A stretch of 64,000 nt of DNA from Enchytraeus crypticus. Taxonomy: Eukaryota > Annelida > Clitellata > Enchytraeida > Enchytraeidae. The stretch lies in the NCBI GenBank assembly GCA_905160935.1, contig CAJHZI010000491.1, positions 53,501 through 117,500 on the forward strand, in the 5' to 3' direction. Each line of letters starts with the position of its first letter. Within the stretch, counting starts at the first letter, position 1. The notes under the pieces are model-generated. The model did not search any database. It was not told the origin of the DNA and saw nothing but the letters and a program-made list of their open reading frames with translations. Shown piece by piece: positions 43,601-51,560 of this stretch. The position numbers and the translations under genes were made by a program.

Positions 43601-46595
43601 CCACGCTATTGAGACATTTGAGTAAAAACAATCTTAAACTAATCACACTGATCACACATATGCACATAATAATAATAACAATTAGAATGTTACAGTCATC
43701 AATGACAACATCGAGCAATATTGAGACAAAATCAAGCCGGCGAGCAAAAAGAAGGTCCAAAAACGGTGCAAATTCCGAAATCAAGAAAATCAGTCCAAAG
43801 TAATCACAAAAATCACATGCTATAGAATGTCTCAATAGCGTGGTGGCTAGAGGTGTAGATAACGTCATGAATTTCTAAATGACGGACCCTGAGGTGAAAT
43901 GAACTCTCCTGGGTTCAAATCCAGCCACGCTGATCTGAGAATAAAATCTCCGACTTTCTCGGATATTACTAGAAGAAGTCTGGATACGCTGTACAGTGGA
44001 TTTACCAGTTTGAGGACTGCTCATGCTATACTCTCCCCTAGACCTCAGCAAGGAGGAGCGGTGAGATGATGGTTTTCCAGAAGATAACCCGGACGACGAC
44101 GACGATTCCTTTAATTTCTCATTCTTTGATGACCGACCACTGTTCTTTCTTGTAGAAGAATTTGACCCCTATCAAACAAAAATTTACAAAATCTTTAAAG
44201 AAACTAAATTAAAGCAAACCAGTAGTTTCATCTTCAAAGAGTACTGTTTATGTACCAAATATGCATATTTATTATTCCTTTATAATTTTTATTATTATTG
44301 TTATTCATCTTAATAATTGGCAGGAGCCAGTGGCGAAGTCGGTAAGATACTAGACAGCGGATCAGTAGGTGCAGGGTTCAAATCCTGGGCTCGCCCGACC
44401 CTACCATAGCTTTCGAGTGAGGAAACTGACGTTAACCTTAGCTTTTTAGCTTTTTTAAAAGCAGTACTCTACTCACCCGCTTGATTTTAAATAAATAAAT
44501 AAAAATATTTTAAATATTTTACATAAATAATAAATTTACAATTTATTTATTATCATTATTTCCATACTTTATACATTTAGTTTAGTAAAATTCTACAATA
44601 TAAATGAAGATTTAACGTCTGGTTCCTCACTAGAGGCTGATGTCAGGGACGTCTCAGGCAGAACATACAACTACGAGCAATCCATATAAATAGAACTCAA
44701 CTCATGGACTGAAAAGAAAATGAAAGCAATACCAGTGCAGCCCATTGGCCTAACATAAATGAAGAAGAGGAAAAGCAGACCTTTGGTCTAGCAGACAATT
44801 CCTGTGCCTCGGCACTACTGAACACATCTTTCACATGTGTTTTGTTCTGCTGCAGCTCCTGCCGCTGAAGCTGCTTTCTTCTCTTGCGCAGCGTAGAGTT
44901 AAGTGTCTCTATTTTCTTCTTAACGATGGCCGCCTCGGAGTTGGTCAGTTCGCATGTCTCCTTGTTAACAAAGTCATTCGTTAACAGTATGCCATCTGCA
45001 ATACAGCAAATTTTCTTTGTTTATAATAAATACAAAATAATAATATAATCAGGGACGTATAAAGCAGTACATACAACTACGAGCAATCCATATAAATAAA
45101 ACTCAACGCATGGACTGAAGAGAAAACGAAAGCAATACCAGTGCAATACAAAGTGCATATACACAAAGTGCATACACTGCAATACACAGTGCATTCACTG
45201 TTTTTTTTATATAACTGATGCCCCATATTTGTTTTACAATAAAGTCATAAGGAGTTGACCGATATTTTTGAAATTTATAGTACTTGACCAGCAGCCAATT
45301 CTACCAAACATAGCAAAATTGCGTTTGAATATCCTTAATAACATGAAAGTCATAGTTTTGCGAATATGAGTGGGGTCAGATAAGAAATTTCCAGTATAGG
45401 ATTACGGGCGTGTTTAATTCAGTGCAAAATTATCTCCATAAAATAATAGCGAACACGTCACATAAAATTTTTGCTAATGCTACTTTGAAGAGCAATCATT
45501 TCTTCTCAAAACAACGTAAAACAGGCTCTGATATGTTCTTAACTAGCAAAGTTATTGAGCTTTTAATACATGCATTGCATGAAGAGAATTAAGGAATATG
45601 TGATTTAAATTGTGGTGCTAGAGGACGCTGCTGCAGTAGCTGCGCTTCATCGTCTCACGGCAGATGAGCTCTCGTCTAGCACAAGTAGACCTGATGACCT
45701 AACGCATGCATTAAAAGTACATCGATCTATAGTTATACAGTACATAACAGTAGTGACAGAATAATAACCAACCTTTATATTTGGAGACTAGATGACCAAA
45801 TCCTGCGTCTTCCAACCAACCCATCTCTTGCTCTGCTTCTGAAATGATTATATATTTTTGCAATTTTATACACTAAAATAACAAAATTTAAAATTAACAT
45901 TTAAAATTTAACCAATGTTAGTACAGAATATGCGTTGAGAAAGGCATCAAAAACAATTAAAACAATTCATTCCATTACGAAACATTTAATTATATGGGTT
46001 TTTCTATCTATTGCATTATATTAATATAGTACACATAGTTATATTAACTTTTCTAATCTTTACAAGTAAGCAGGATCGTTTTCTCAGGGAATGATGCCAG
46101 TGCCCAGTTAATATTAGTCGAAGCTGAGGAAGGCATAGGGGACCACCATAAGCAGAATCTCCCAAGAATAATGGTATATCATGTTAGATGATTTAAACAT
46201 CCACTCGTATGTGGACATGAAGAGAAAATGGAAGACAGAGAAGAATGGAGGCGTTATATACCATGGACCTGCCAGTACGCAGTGCACTAAGAGAGAGAGA
46301 GAGCCTACAAACCATCAGGAGTTTTAGACAGTTCCTCATTGGACCGGTCTCTCGTTGTCTTCAGCTGCTCGATGTTCAACAGTTCACTGAAATAGTCGCT
46401 CAGCTCTCTGTCCCCACCGTCCGACACGGGAGCCTCTGCTGGTGCTAACGTTAAAGCAGCGGAGGCAGCTGTAGCAGATCTACCTTCTGCTGAAGCAGCA
46501 CCTGAAGCAGTCTGTGAGTCAGCAGCTATTGTTTCATTTGATCCAGCAGCGGTTGTTTGACCCACAGCAGTAATTCTAGCTGCCTTTGTTTTCAT
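33039..46595 (-). CDS. ARHGAP18: Rho GTPase-activating protein, ARHGAP18/28/40 (conundrum) family, 16 exons
   Basis: Speeds GTP hydrolysis by Rho at the cell cortex; Drosophila conundrum and human ARHGAP18 are the characterised relatives. Exons in order: 46595-46313, 45838-45773, 44995-44781, 44168-44006, 43369-43164, 42395-42230, 41769-41678, 41295-41218, 40385-40223, 39592-39510, 38880-38671, 38038-37964, 36016-35939, 35428-35262, 34179-33932, 33142-33039. Phases agree throughout (2397 nt, 798 aa). The family N-terminal motif (LSDYFSELLNIE), a coiled segment, a Ser-rich linker, the RhoGAP domain with Arg finger (EGLLRVPG), Lys (DAAGLLKQLLRDLP) and Asn (MIMAPNLF), and the conserved C-terminal block ending INPRAEWVVK are all present. 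The first ATG is at 46595; an upstream acceptor-like cag at 46612 leaves open an extra 5' exon. Symbol is given at family level. Confidence 0.93.
33932..34179 (-). CDS. ARHGAP18: RhoGAP exon 15
   Basis: Opens RDTTGDQLNTSANSALSASA, continues Ser/Gly-rich and ends GGIHLYEIGGNIG, which matches FLYEIGGNIG. The Ser-rich insert is longer than in the human protein. Confidence 0.93.
34488..34730 (-). mobile_element. LINE 3' UTR fragment with (CT)n
   Basis: (CT)n, CACTGCATACTGGCAGGTCC, CATACGAGTGGATATTTAAG and CCTTCCCCAGCTTCGATTAA. Lies in RhoGAP intron 14. Confidence 0.82.
34830..35261 (-). repeat. Six extra copies of the RhoGAP exon 14 donor edge (68-bp units)
   Basis: On the minus strand each unit reads GGCTCTGATAGCCTTAG|GT. 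Cores at 34857, 34924, 34992, 35060, 35128 and 35196 follow the true donor at 35262. Four of six keep GT; those at 35060 and 35196 have lost it. Confidence 0.93.
35262..35428 (-). CDS. ARHGAP18: RhoGAP exon 14
   Basis: TAQAPVSSFTSTAGMIRITA, then PQLSKFNTTLQLDDNLTAGD and VLARF; matches GVIRVQAPHLSK...ASDVLARF. The 3' edge with its donor is repeated six more times in the following intron. Confidence 0.94.
35490..35785 (+). repeat. GTACAGTA/GTACAGCA 9-bp satellite
   Basis: About 33 nonamers AGTACAGYA; the long minus-strand ORF (LLYYCTAVLLY) is only this repeat. Confidence 0.96.
35939..36016 (-). CDS. ARHGAP18: RhoGAP exon 13
   Basis: LARFLGMSVKSTTSSNGRHS then STKPAE. KARALARFLGM at the junction matches KRAMKKLLKKM; frame chosen from phase 0 on both sides. 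Confidence 0.83.
36290..36450 (+). mobile_element. Dispersed repeat F with (ATT)n tail
   Basis: TACTTTGGACTGAATTTCTG, TTGCACCGTTTTTGGAACTT, CTCGCCGGCTTGATTTTGTC, GATGACTGTAGCACTC then TTATTATTGTTATT. Related copies at 43665-43805 (-), 30280-30330 (-) and 56935-56985 (+). Confidence 0.75.
36640..37385 (+). mobile_element. Tc1/mariner-superfamily element with long TIRs (746 bp)
   Basis: TIR tips CAGGGTGAGTAAAAAAAATG and CTTTTTTTTACTCACCCTG inside a TA target duplication (36638-36639, 37386-37387). The inverted repeats extend roughly 190-200 bp on each side (for example GAATATCTCAGGCTATTGTT and its complement). Only the C-terminal half of a transposase is left in between. Confidence 0.92.
36865..37200 (+). 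pseudogene. Transposase remnant, DD37D-type, first visible catalytic Asp replaced
   Basis: 111-codon ORF with FQQNGAPAHASRRAQEWISE, then EWPPNSPDHNPLDYHIWG. The usual QDGAPAH Asp is Asn here, and 37 residues separate it from the Asp of NPLDY. The N-terminal DNA-binding part and first Asp are missing, so it cannot be active. Confidence 0.85.
37964..38038 (-). CDS. ARHGAP18: RhoGAP exon 12
   Basis: 75-nt phase-0 exon VPELLLFRIRGLYQNSEKRP then RKARA; aligns with IPKFIVNQVRKQNTENHKKD. Acceptor gttgtag, donor GCG|gtaagt. Confidence 0.9.
38580..38645 (+). mobile_element. SINE 3' module with (ATT)n tail
   Basis: GGGGATGTCCCTGACATCAT, CCCTGGATGAGGAAACGGAC, GTTAGACCTTCAATATTATT. Confidence 0.8.
38671..38880 (-). 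CDS. ARHGAP18: RhoGAP exon 11 (conserved Asn)
   Basis: 70 codons including SNESNKMTLKSVAMIMAPNL, then FCVRP, ending IIKYQRVLWA. The Asn in MAPNLF is the conserved GTPase-contact residue. Confidence 0.96.
38991..39125 (+). mobile_element. tRNA-derived SINE, family A
   Basis: GGAGCCAGTGGCGAGGTCGG (A box), GGGTTCAAATCCTGGGCTCG (B box), then GAGTGAGGAAACTGATGCTA. Confidence 0.88.
39195..39425 (+). repeat. ATTAATTA-rich tract
   Basis: Interrupted TTAATTAT/AATTAAAT units between two family A SINEs. Confidence 0.9.
39510..39592 (-). CDS. ARHGAP18: RhoGAP exon 10
   Basis: LQELRQKLEALNLLMLLLPP then VNRNTLE; matches QALNLLVILLPDANRDTL. Confidence 0.94.
39723..39847 (+). mobile_element. tRNA-derived SINE, family A, 5' truncated
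   Basis: GAAGTCGGTAAGATACTCGA, GGGGTTCAAATCCTGGGCTC, GAGTGAGGAAACTGACATTT. Confidence 0.85.
40025..40118 (+). mobile_element. SINE family D tail fragment
   Basis: CTAAATTGCCTAACAGTTTA, GTGATAGATATCAACATAGT, TTGACCATTTCACTATAATT. Confidence 0.7.
40128..40210 (+). repeat. (GA)n microsatellite at RhoGAP exon 9 donor side
   Basis: GA tract reaching within about 15 bp of the exon. Confidence 0.95.
40223..40385 (-). CDS. ARHGAP18: RhoGAP exon 9
   Basis: Includes DISAHDAAGLLKQLLRDLPA then PLLTAEYLEAF; Lys and the LRDLPxPLL motif are domain hallmarks. Donor GATA|gttagt. A (GA)n tract follows in the intron. Confidence 0.94.
40470..40572 (-). mobile_element. LINE 3' UTR fragment with (CT)n
   Basis: (CT)n, ATGCACTGCCTACTGGCAGG and CATGTCCACATACGAGTAGA, then a long (AT)n tract (40575-40670). 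Confidence 0.8.
40938..41062 (+). mobile_element. tRNA-derived SINE, family A
   Basis: GTGGCGAAAAATTGGTAAGA, GGGATCAAATCCTGGACTCG, GAGTGAGGAAATTGACGTTA. Confidence 0.83.
41218..41295 (-). CDS. ARHGAP18: RhoGAP exon 8 (arginine finger)
   Basis: LVKHLESTGLDEEGLLRVPG then SVTRMK. The Arg in GLLRVPG is the catalytic finger position of RhoGAP domains. Confidence 0.95.
41520..41640 (-). mobile_element. tRNA-derived SINE, family D fragment
   Basis: GTGAAATGATCAACTATGTT ... TTCAATTCACCTCAGGGTCT ... ACGTTACCCC. Confidence 0.72.
41678..41769 (-). CDS. ARHGAP18: RhoGAP exon 7
   Basis: DSGLFGVPLQTLLENDQKKF then PHLRLPLIFWE; matches DSGLFCVPLTALLEQDQRKV. Confidence 0.95.
42120..42229 (-). repeat. Two extra copies of the RhoGAP exon 6 donor edge (51-52 bp units)
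   Basis: Each has GGGGAAACCC, CAGCAGATCTAGAATCTCAG and GTTTGCTGTTGATATAC. ORF continues from exon 6 into the first copy but stops there. Confidence 0.94.
42230..42395 (-). CDS. ARHGAP18: RhoGAP exon 6 (pre-GAP helix)
   Basis: DLMLSPGSHGITYSTDLGAE then DLKKIRTLALIELTSFYDYH; matches IGDLAPQDMKKVCHLALIEL. Ends RSRIS with TCAG|gtttgc. Its 3' edge is present two more times downstream (42130-42229), and a diverged partial copy lies upstream (42822-42917). Confidence 0.94.
42415..42725 (+). repeat. AATAACGATAAAATAATAAA minisatellite
   Basis: A-rich 20-30 bp units beginning 12 bp upstream of RhoGAP exon 6 (transcript sense). Confidence 0.92.
42822..42917 (-). pseudogene. Diverged partial duplicate of RhoGAP exon 6
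   Basis: Minus strand encodes ITYSTDLGAEDLKKIRTLAL then MELTSFYDYQ, against ...LIELTSFYDYH in the exon. It lacks the first eight codons and the last part. A cag at its start would enter in the wrong frame, so it is probably a relic. Confidence 0.9.
43164..43369 (-). CDS. ARHGAP18: RhoGAP exon 5 (Gly/Arg/Ser-rich linker)
   Basis: Opens GTAVDSMRGRTGGVEALKF and ends SEPDSNSLP at CCT|gttagt. Phase 1 in, 0 out. No homology seen; assignment by phase, base composition and position. Confidence 0.8.
43385..43625 (-). mobile_element. tRNA-derived SINE, family D
   Basis: GAAATGATCAACTATGTTGA, CCACATGTTTAAATCGTTAG, CTCTCAGATCAGCGCAGCTG and a reversed B box (GGAATCAAACCC). Paired with an opposite-strand copy at 43820. 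Confidence 0.78.
43665..43805 (-). mobile_element. Dispersed repeat F
   Basis: AATAATAATAACAATTAGAA, GACAAAATCAAGCCGGCGAG, AAAAACGGTGCAAATTCCGA: reverse complement of the 36290 copy. Confidence 0.75.
43820..43995 (+). mobile_element. tRNA-derived SINE, family D
   Basis: GTGGTGGCTAGAGGTGTAGA, CTGGGTTCAAATCCAGCCAC (B box), GCTGATCTGAGAATAAAATC. Confidence 0.8.
44006..44168 (-). CDS. ARHGAP18: RhoGAP exon 4 (Ser-rich linker)
   Basis: GSNSSTRKNSGRSSKNEKLK, then SSSSSGLSSGKPSSHRSS and an end at SSPQT; low complexity. Supported by phase and splice sites rather than by homology. Confidence 0.82.
44322..44455 (+). mobile_element. tRNA-derived SINE, family A, fullest copy
   Basis: GGAGCCAGTGGCGAAGTCGG matches the RNA polymerase III A box (TGGCGAAGTCGG); GGTTCAAATCC matches the B box with one change. 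Then TCGAGTGAGGAAACTGACGT and TAACCTTAGCTTT. About 130 bp. Confidence 0.88.
44595..44665 (-). mobile_element. SINE 3' module
   Basis: GATTTAACGTCTGGTTCCTC, ACTAGAGGCTGATGTCAGGG, ACGTCTC. Confidence 0.72.
44781..44995 (-). CDS. ARHGAP18: RhoGAP exon 3 (coiled segment)
   Basis: Contains TNSEAAIVKKKIETLNSTLR, then KRRKQLQRQELQQNKTHVKD and VFSS; matches LTRTQAAAVQKRVETVSQTLR. Lys/Arg/Gln-rich, likely helical. Confidence 0.93.
45773..45838 (-). CDS. ARHGAP18: RhoGAP exon 2
   Basis: EAEQEMGWLEDAGFGHLVSK then YK; matches ELEEEWLKEAGLSNLF of the human protein. 66 nt. Confidence 0.92.
46070..46303 (+). mobile_element. LINE 3' UTR fragment with (GA)n tail beside RhoGAP exon 1
   Basis: GTCGAAGCTGAGGAAGGCAT ... 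GATGATTTAAACATCCACTC ... ATACCATGGACCTGCCAGTA then AAGAGAGAGAGAG. The tail stops about 10 bp from the exon-1 donor. Confidence 0.84.
46313..46595 (-). CDS. ARHGAP18: RhoGAP exon 1 (N-terminus)
   Basis: ATG at 46595 then an Ala/Ser/Thr-rich stretch and DRELSDYFSELLNIEQLK, matching DYWIELENIK of ARHGAP18. Donor GATG|gtttgt is only about 12 bp from the (GA)n end of a LINE fragment (46070-46303). Confidence 0.85.
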
Positions 46596-48339
46596 TCTTC
46601 TACAGTAGAATTCTGACAATTATTCATTTTTTTCATGCTATGTGCCTTAACTTCATCTTTGAACTCCTTCTAATTGGCTACTGAAACTCCGCTTAATCAA
46701 AAGATTCAAAATTAATTGTATAAATATTTTTTAAGCAGTTTAAATACTTTGCTGAAGATCATAAAAATAAATTGCAAGTATATAAAATGTATTGTTATAC
46801 TACAATGTGCCTGTGAACATAAGAACATTCCAAAAATTAAGCATAATATATAAATAACAGATGTATTTTTATATAATAGTGAACTATGGATAGTAACAAA
46901 AAGATTTAAAACATATATAACAGACATCTTTCACATGAAATAACTGAGAAATCTCTTCAACATACATTACCCATATCTGGTAAATAATGTTCGCATAAAA
47001 GAGAAAATAACAGATTCCTTGTAGTAAAGTTACAATATAAAAAAGATAGCTTGATAGGACGTATTTCAAATGAAGATCCTTCCATAATAAAAGCTCTAAT
47101 TTTAATACAGACTAATAATCAATAGGATGAAGAAAGAATTGGTAAAAATTACACCTTAAAGACATAATATAATTATGATATAGAAAGTAACATAATAAAC
47201 TCAGTCTTGCACCGGATGATATTTACGACATTGCACAGAATCGTGATCAGTGGGGCAGAGGGTTAGAGAGGCTCTATCGTAATGAATTAGGCCAAACAGA
47301 TACCAGTCTATTGTTTAATGTTGACAATATCAGTACACACGAAACTACCGAATTTCTAAAAGGCACTAATATACCGATCTTAAAAGTCTTACTAATCATC
47401 ATAATTAAAGCCAAGCTATATAAAGTTAATTATAATTTAATTTAATTTAATTTAATAGCGCACCTGGAACAGCCAGCAGGTAATTGCTAATTAGAATTAA
47501 TTGATAAACAAAACTTTGTTCTTGTTTGCATTCTTGCAAGATATTGGAATCTCTTATATTTTTGTTTGAAAAACAAGCAATTTAGTTTTCTTACCCAGTA
47601 TGTTATAATATTATATCGTAATATCTAGATCACTACACATGTAGATCTGTCAAACTAATTAACGTTCATCCATAAACCCATGGTCTACCTGTCTGGTCAC
47701 CTCAGAGTCCATATTCAAGTACAAGGAATTATAGCTAGGTTGGAATACTAAATGAGACACTAAAGTAATTAGAGCAAAGTGAGATGACAGATATAACAGA
47801 TGTGGTGTTGACTTTCAGATCCGCAAATTAGACCGAAAGACATATTTCGACATTTCTAAACAATCAGAACCATATGATATAAAGGAATAGCCTATGAAGG
47901 CATAGGCTTGCAATACGATTCAACAAGTGAACTAATTTCAAAAGGTGTAGAATTAAGTTCCTCAAATTATAAGCGTCAAAAGAAGTTACAATTGGGCCTC
48001 AACACACATTTAGACTTGTAATTAAATACAATAATTACAATTATAATTCTTCGAGGCGAGTGGTCTAATAATGGGGCTGCAGTATTGCACCAGAATATAA
48101 ACTATTTTTATGTCGTCCATGATATTAATTTTACGTTTTGTTGTTGTTCTTACTTGTTGGACGTGGTGGGTGTCTTGCTGCTGGCTTGAGGTAGGCCTAC
48201 GTCACAGCATTAACTAGGCTAAAAAGTCTCGTGACGAAGAAGCCAACATGCCTGATTGCAGTCTCCAATAGGCTACCAGTGGTTCTCAAACCTTTTTATA
48301 ATGTGGAACGCAATTTTTCCCTGCCGACACTGCAAAACA

Positions 48340-48536
48340 TTTATTTTTCTGTCTGTATGGCGCCGTACAGACCGAGATCTGAGTGTCTTTCAGGCTTCGT
48401 CACTGACTGGGCTCGCTATAGATCTCATTGGCCGCAGTTGTGGAGGTCTGGCCCTGCGGGGTCAGCTGCGGTGGGATTTTGGCCGCAGCGAAGGAGTAGA
48501 GACTGTGGCGGCGTTATCTGGACTCTATCTGCGTGA
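48340..48536 (+). other. Possible noncoding first exon
   Basis: GC-richer segment ending GGACTCTATCTGC|GTGAGT, a strong donor. CCGCAGCGAAGGAG is shared with 51106-51125. Could be a 5' UTR exon of INTS13 or a lncRNA; no protein match. Confidence 0.35.
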
Positions 48537-48944
48537 GTAATATATTCTGTTCTGACTACTAGCATACTACTTAGGCCTAATAATGATATAATTAAATCTG
48601 CGTAGATAGTTTATTCAGTTTCGACTTATATAATAATAGACTACATGTGCAGTTTATAACAATAGTACAATAAATTAGTCTACATTGTATATTTTACTAA
48701 ATTACTCGCGTTAAAACGAAAATTGCGGTTCGTTGTTTTCGTGTAGCCTACCTTTAACAATGAATTAAATTTTATTAAAGCGATAAATCTCATAATCAGC
48801 TGTATAACTGTTATCATTTGTAATTTGTTAATAAATTTGTAACTCGTTAGTAGGCCTTTCTCATAATCAACTTTATTAACGTTATCATTTTTAATTTGTT
48901 AACTTGTCGTATCTTGAGGCGCTTACATCTCTCTCTATCTCTCT

Positions 48945-49210
48945 CTCTCTCCCCCCCCCCTCTCTCTCTCTTAGTGCACTGCCTACAGGCAGGCCCATGG
49001 TATATTGCGCCTCCACACTTGTCTTCCGCTTTTCTCATCATGTCCATATATGAGTGAATCTTTAAATCATGAAGATATGATTTCAAATCTCAGCCTGCCT
49101 CTGTCTCTATTTTTTCCATTCTGCCTTCTATGACCTCTTAAGTAAATTTCCTCTCCCGCTCCCTTTGGAATTTTTCCTATCCAACTCTTCTCCCTATTTC
49201 TTTATACATT
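48945..49210 (-). mobile_element. LINE 3' UTR fragment with (CT)n
   Basis: (CT)n with a poly-C run, TTAGTGCACTGCCTACAGGC and CATGTCCATATATGAGTGAA; the far part resembles the coding-proximal region of the 11316 copy (CTCTTAAGT, CATTCTGCC). Confidence 0.75.
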
Positions 49211-50299
49211 TATCCCCTCTCAATATTGTTATAAAAAACGGATATACCCTGAAAGCCGGCATAGGTTCATTATCCTGACTATTTGGACTATGTGTCCATT
49301 AAAAGGAAATATTCAATTGAGAGTCGAGACTCATTGGCCTGCATCGGGGATACGTTTTGGTATTATTTTAAAGAGTTATTTCCATAATTATCAGAAGTGA
49401 TATATGAAAGTGATTGCGTTCAATATTCTAGTTATACACGTTTACCTTCTTTATTTTTTTATGTTGATTTATGTTGTGTTTGGTTTGCATTATGTGTTTC
49501 ATACTGCCATGAATTTGGTGAATAAAAATGATCAATAAGCTTAAGCTTTCATGCTTAAGAAGTATTCATTAACTTTTTGATCCCATTTAAAGAGGATACA
49601 TTGGTTGTTCTTAGTTATCGTCTACTAGGCTATATGGTTTAATTATAGCAGTTTATTAAGTTTCAATTTTGAACTATTTAAGTGCTACTCTATGTTACTC
49701 TATAGCTCTCCGTGTTTCTCTGTAGTAATTCCCTGAAGCTCAGATTTAGGCCTATTGGCAGAAGCAATATTCTCTTTTTAAATTCCTGTTGCTATTATTT
49801 CAAACTATATCAATTGTTAATCCTTTTACTTGTATTATTGCATGTTTATTCAGTTTGCCTAGTTATTTTTCAATGGTATGACTTAGGGGTGGTCAACTTG
49901 TATGGTTACCTCTTACGACCTGTTAGTGTATGTCGCTGTATATTGAGTGTATTGAAATAAACATAGTTCTCTCTCTCTCTAATCTAATCTACTATATCTA
50001 CTATACCATTGATGGTTTTACTTGATTTCGCTACTTTTAACGTAACTCTAAGATACTGCACATATTAAATTATCTTTTCGCAGTGTGCTAGTAACAACTA
50101 ACAATGGTATATTGTTTTTATATTTGCTGCTAAATAGAAGAAGAAAGAAGATGGTCTGGAGCAGTCAGGAGGATCTTCTCAGGATGACCTCGCAGAATCT
50201 TCTGCGTGGTCGTGGTATATATGTAGTGATAAATTGCATGTTATAGTTAAGATATTAGTTAAGATTTGGTTAAGTTACTGAATCTTCTGGAGATTCAGC

Positions 50300-50580
50300 A
50301 TTGATATTGATTGCCTAACTAACTAACTTGTTTTAATTGTCTGTTTTACTCGCAGCAAAGAAGAAGCATCTAAAGAAGAAATAGTAGGTTTCATGTAAAG
50401 GTTTTCTATTAATATTACTATTTATTGGCTGACTAACTAACTTTTTTGATTGTCTATTTTACTCGCAGCAAAGAAGAGGCATCTAAAGAAGGGTTCGTGT
50501 AAACGTTTCTATTTATCTTACTATCGATTTGGTATTGACTGACTAACTAACTTGTATTTTGTCTGTTTTCCCGCAGCTCT
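50300..50580 (+). repeat. Three tandem units each with branch-point-like CTAAC, pyrimidine tract and CAG
   Basis: ACTAACTAAC...TGTTTTACTCGCAG ends at 50355, 50468 and 50576; the first two are followed by CAAAGAAGAAGCATCTAAAG or a near copy. A similar TTTATTTTCTCGCAG ends at 51820. Confidence 0.8.
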
Positions 50581-51299
50581 CTGGATGGTTCTTTGGTTCT
50601 TTGGCTTTTAGGTCATAGGTTTTTGAGGTTTATGATGTTTGGGTTTTTGGGTTTTCAGACATTGGAGGGATCTCGTCTGACAATATAGGGACGCCTTATT
50701 GCTTGATTGGATTTCTTAGGTGTCGCACGCATGGGCAGCATAGTGGTTTTAGGAGAATGGGGCGCCCCCTGGTTCAGAAGGGCTACCGGTAGCCCTCCTG
50801 CACCAGGGGGACCCCAGCCTCCCAATGACTGGTGTCCATGCGTGTGGTGACGGCTGAGGCACCACCTCCTCGTGGTCGTCGCTGGGCGCCCCTGCATCCT
50901 CGAGGCGTCAGAGTGGCCGCACTGGCCCCTCTGAACTCGTCAGGTTGTGAGGCGGCGAAGAGTGCCTCTTTAAAAACTTTTGTAACTGATATTAGTACAA
51001 AAATTCATCGCATATTCAAGTGACTCTATGTAATATATGGTATTTATTGCTTTGCTTTAAGATTCTATTGCTTCAGTGTAGATCCCCCCAGGATCAGACA
51101 CGGTGGTGACGCTGCCGCAGCGAAGGAGAATAGGCAGGGGCAGCGTTACTTCTACACGCTATGAGTAAGTAAAATATTATTGATGGTTTTATTTGATTTT
51201 GCTACTTTTTAATATATCGCATGTCAAGTTTGATTTAATTTTATTATATACTCGTGCTAAATAACGCGATGCAGAAGAAAGGTGATTAGGATTCTTCTG

Positions 51300-51560
51300 G
51301 AGTCAAATGATCAGTTGTCAGGATCTCAGTCAGGAGAAGAGAGTCGGATGATCAGATGTCGGAATCTCAGTCGGGATCGAGGAGAGTCGGATGATCAGAT
51401 GTCGGAATCTCAGTCGGGATCGAGGAGAGTCAGATGATCAGTGTCAGAATCTCAGTCGATCAAGATAAGTCAGATAATCAGTGTCGGGATCTCTGTCAGG
51501 AAGAGTCAAGATGACCAGTGTCGGGATCTCAGTCAGGAGGAGTCAGATGAGATGATCAGT
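51300..51560 (+). repeat. GATCAG/GAATCTCAG minisatellite
   Basis: About six units of GAGTCGGATGATCAGATGTC and GGAATCTCAGTCGGGA, 40-50 bp. Confidence 0.93.

Noticed and set aside
45410..45592. 60-codon ORF in RhoGAP intron 2
   Set aside because: Opposite strand to the gene, no recognised family, no splice support; could not be assigned.
48231..48540. Two overlapping plus-strand ORFs of about 95-101 codons
   Set aside because: No homology seen; the region looks more like a noncoding first exon with a GTGAGT donor.
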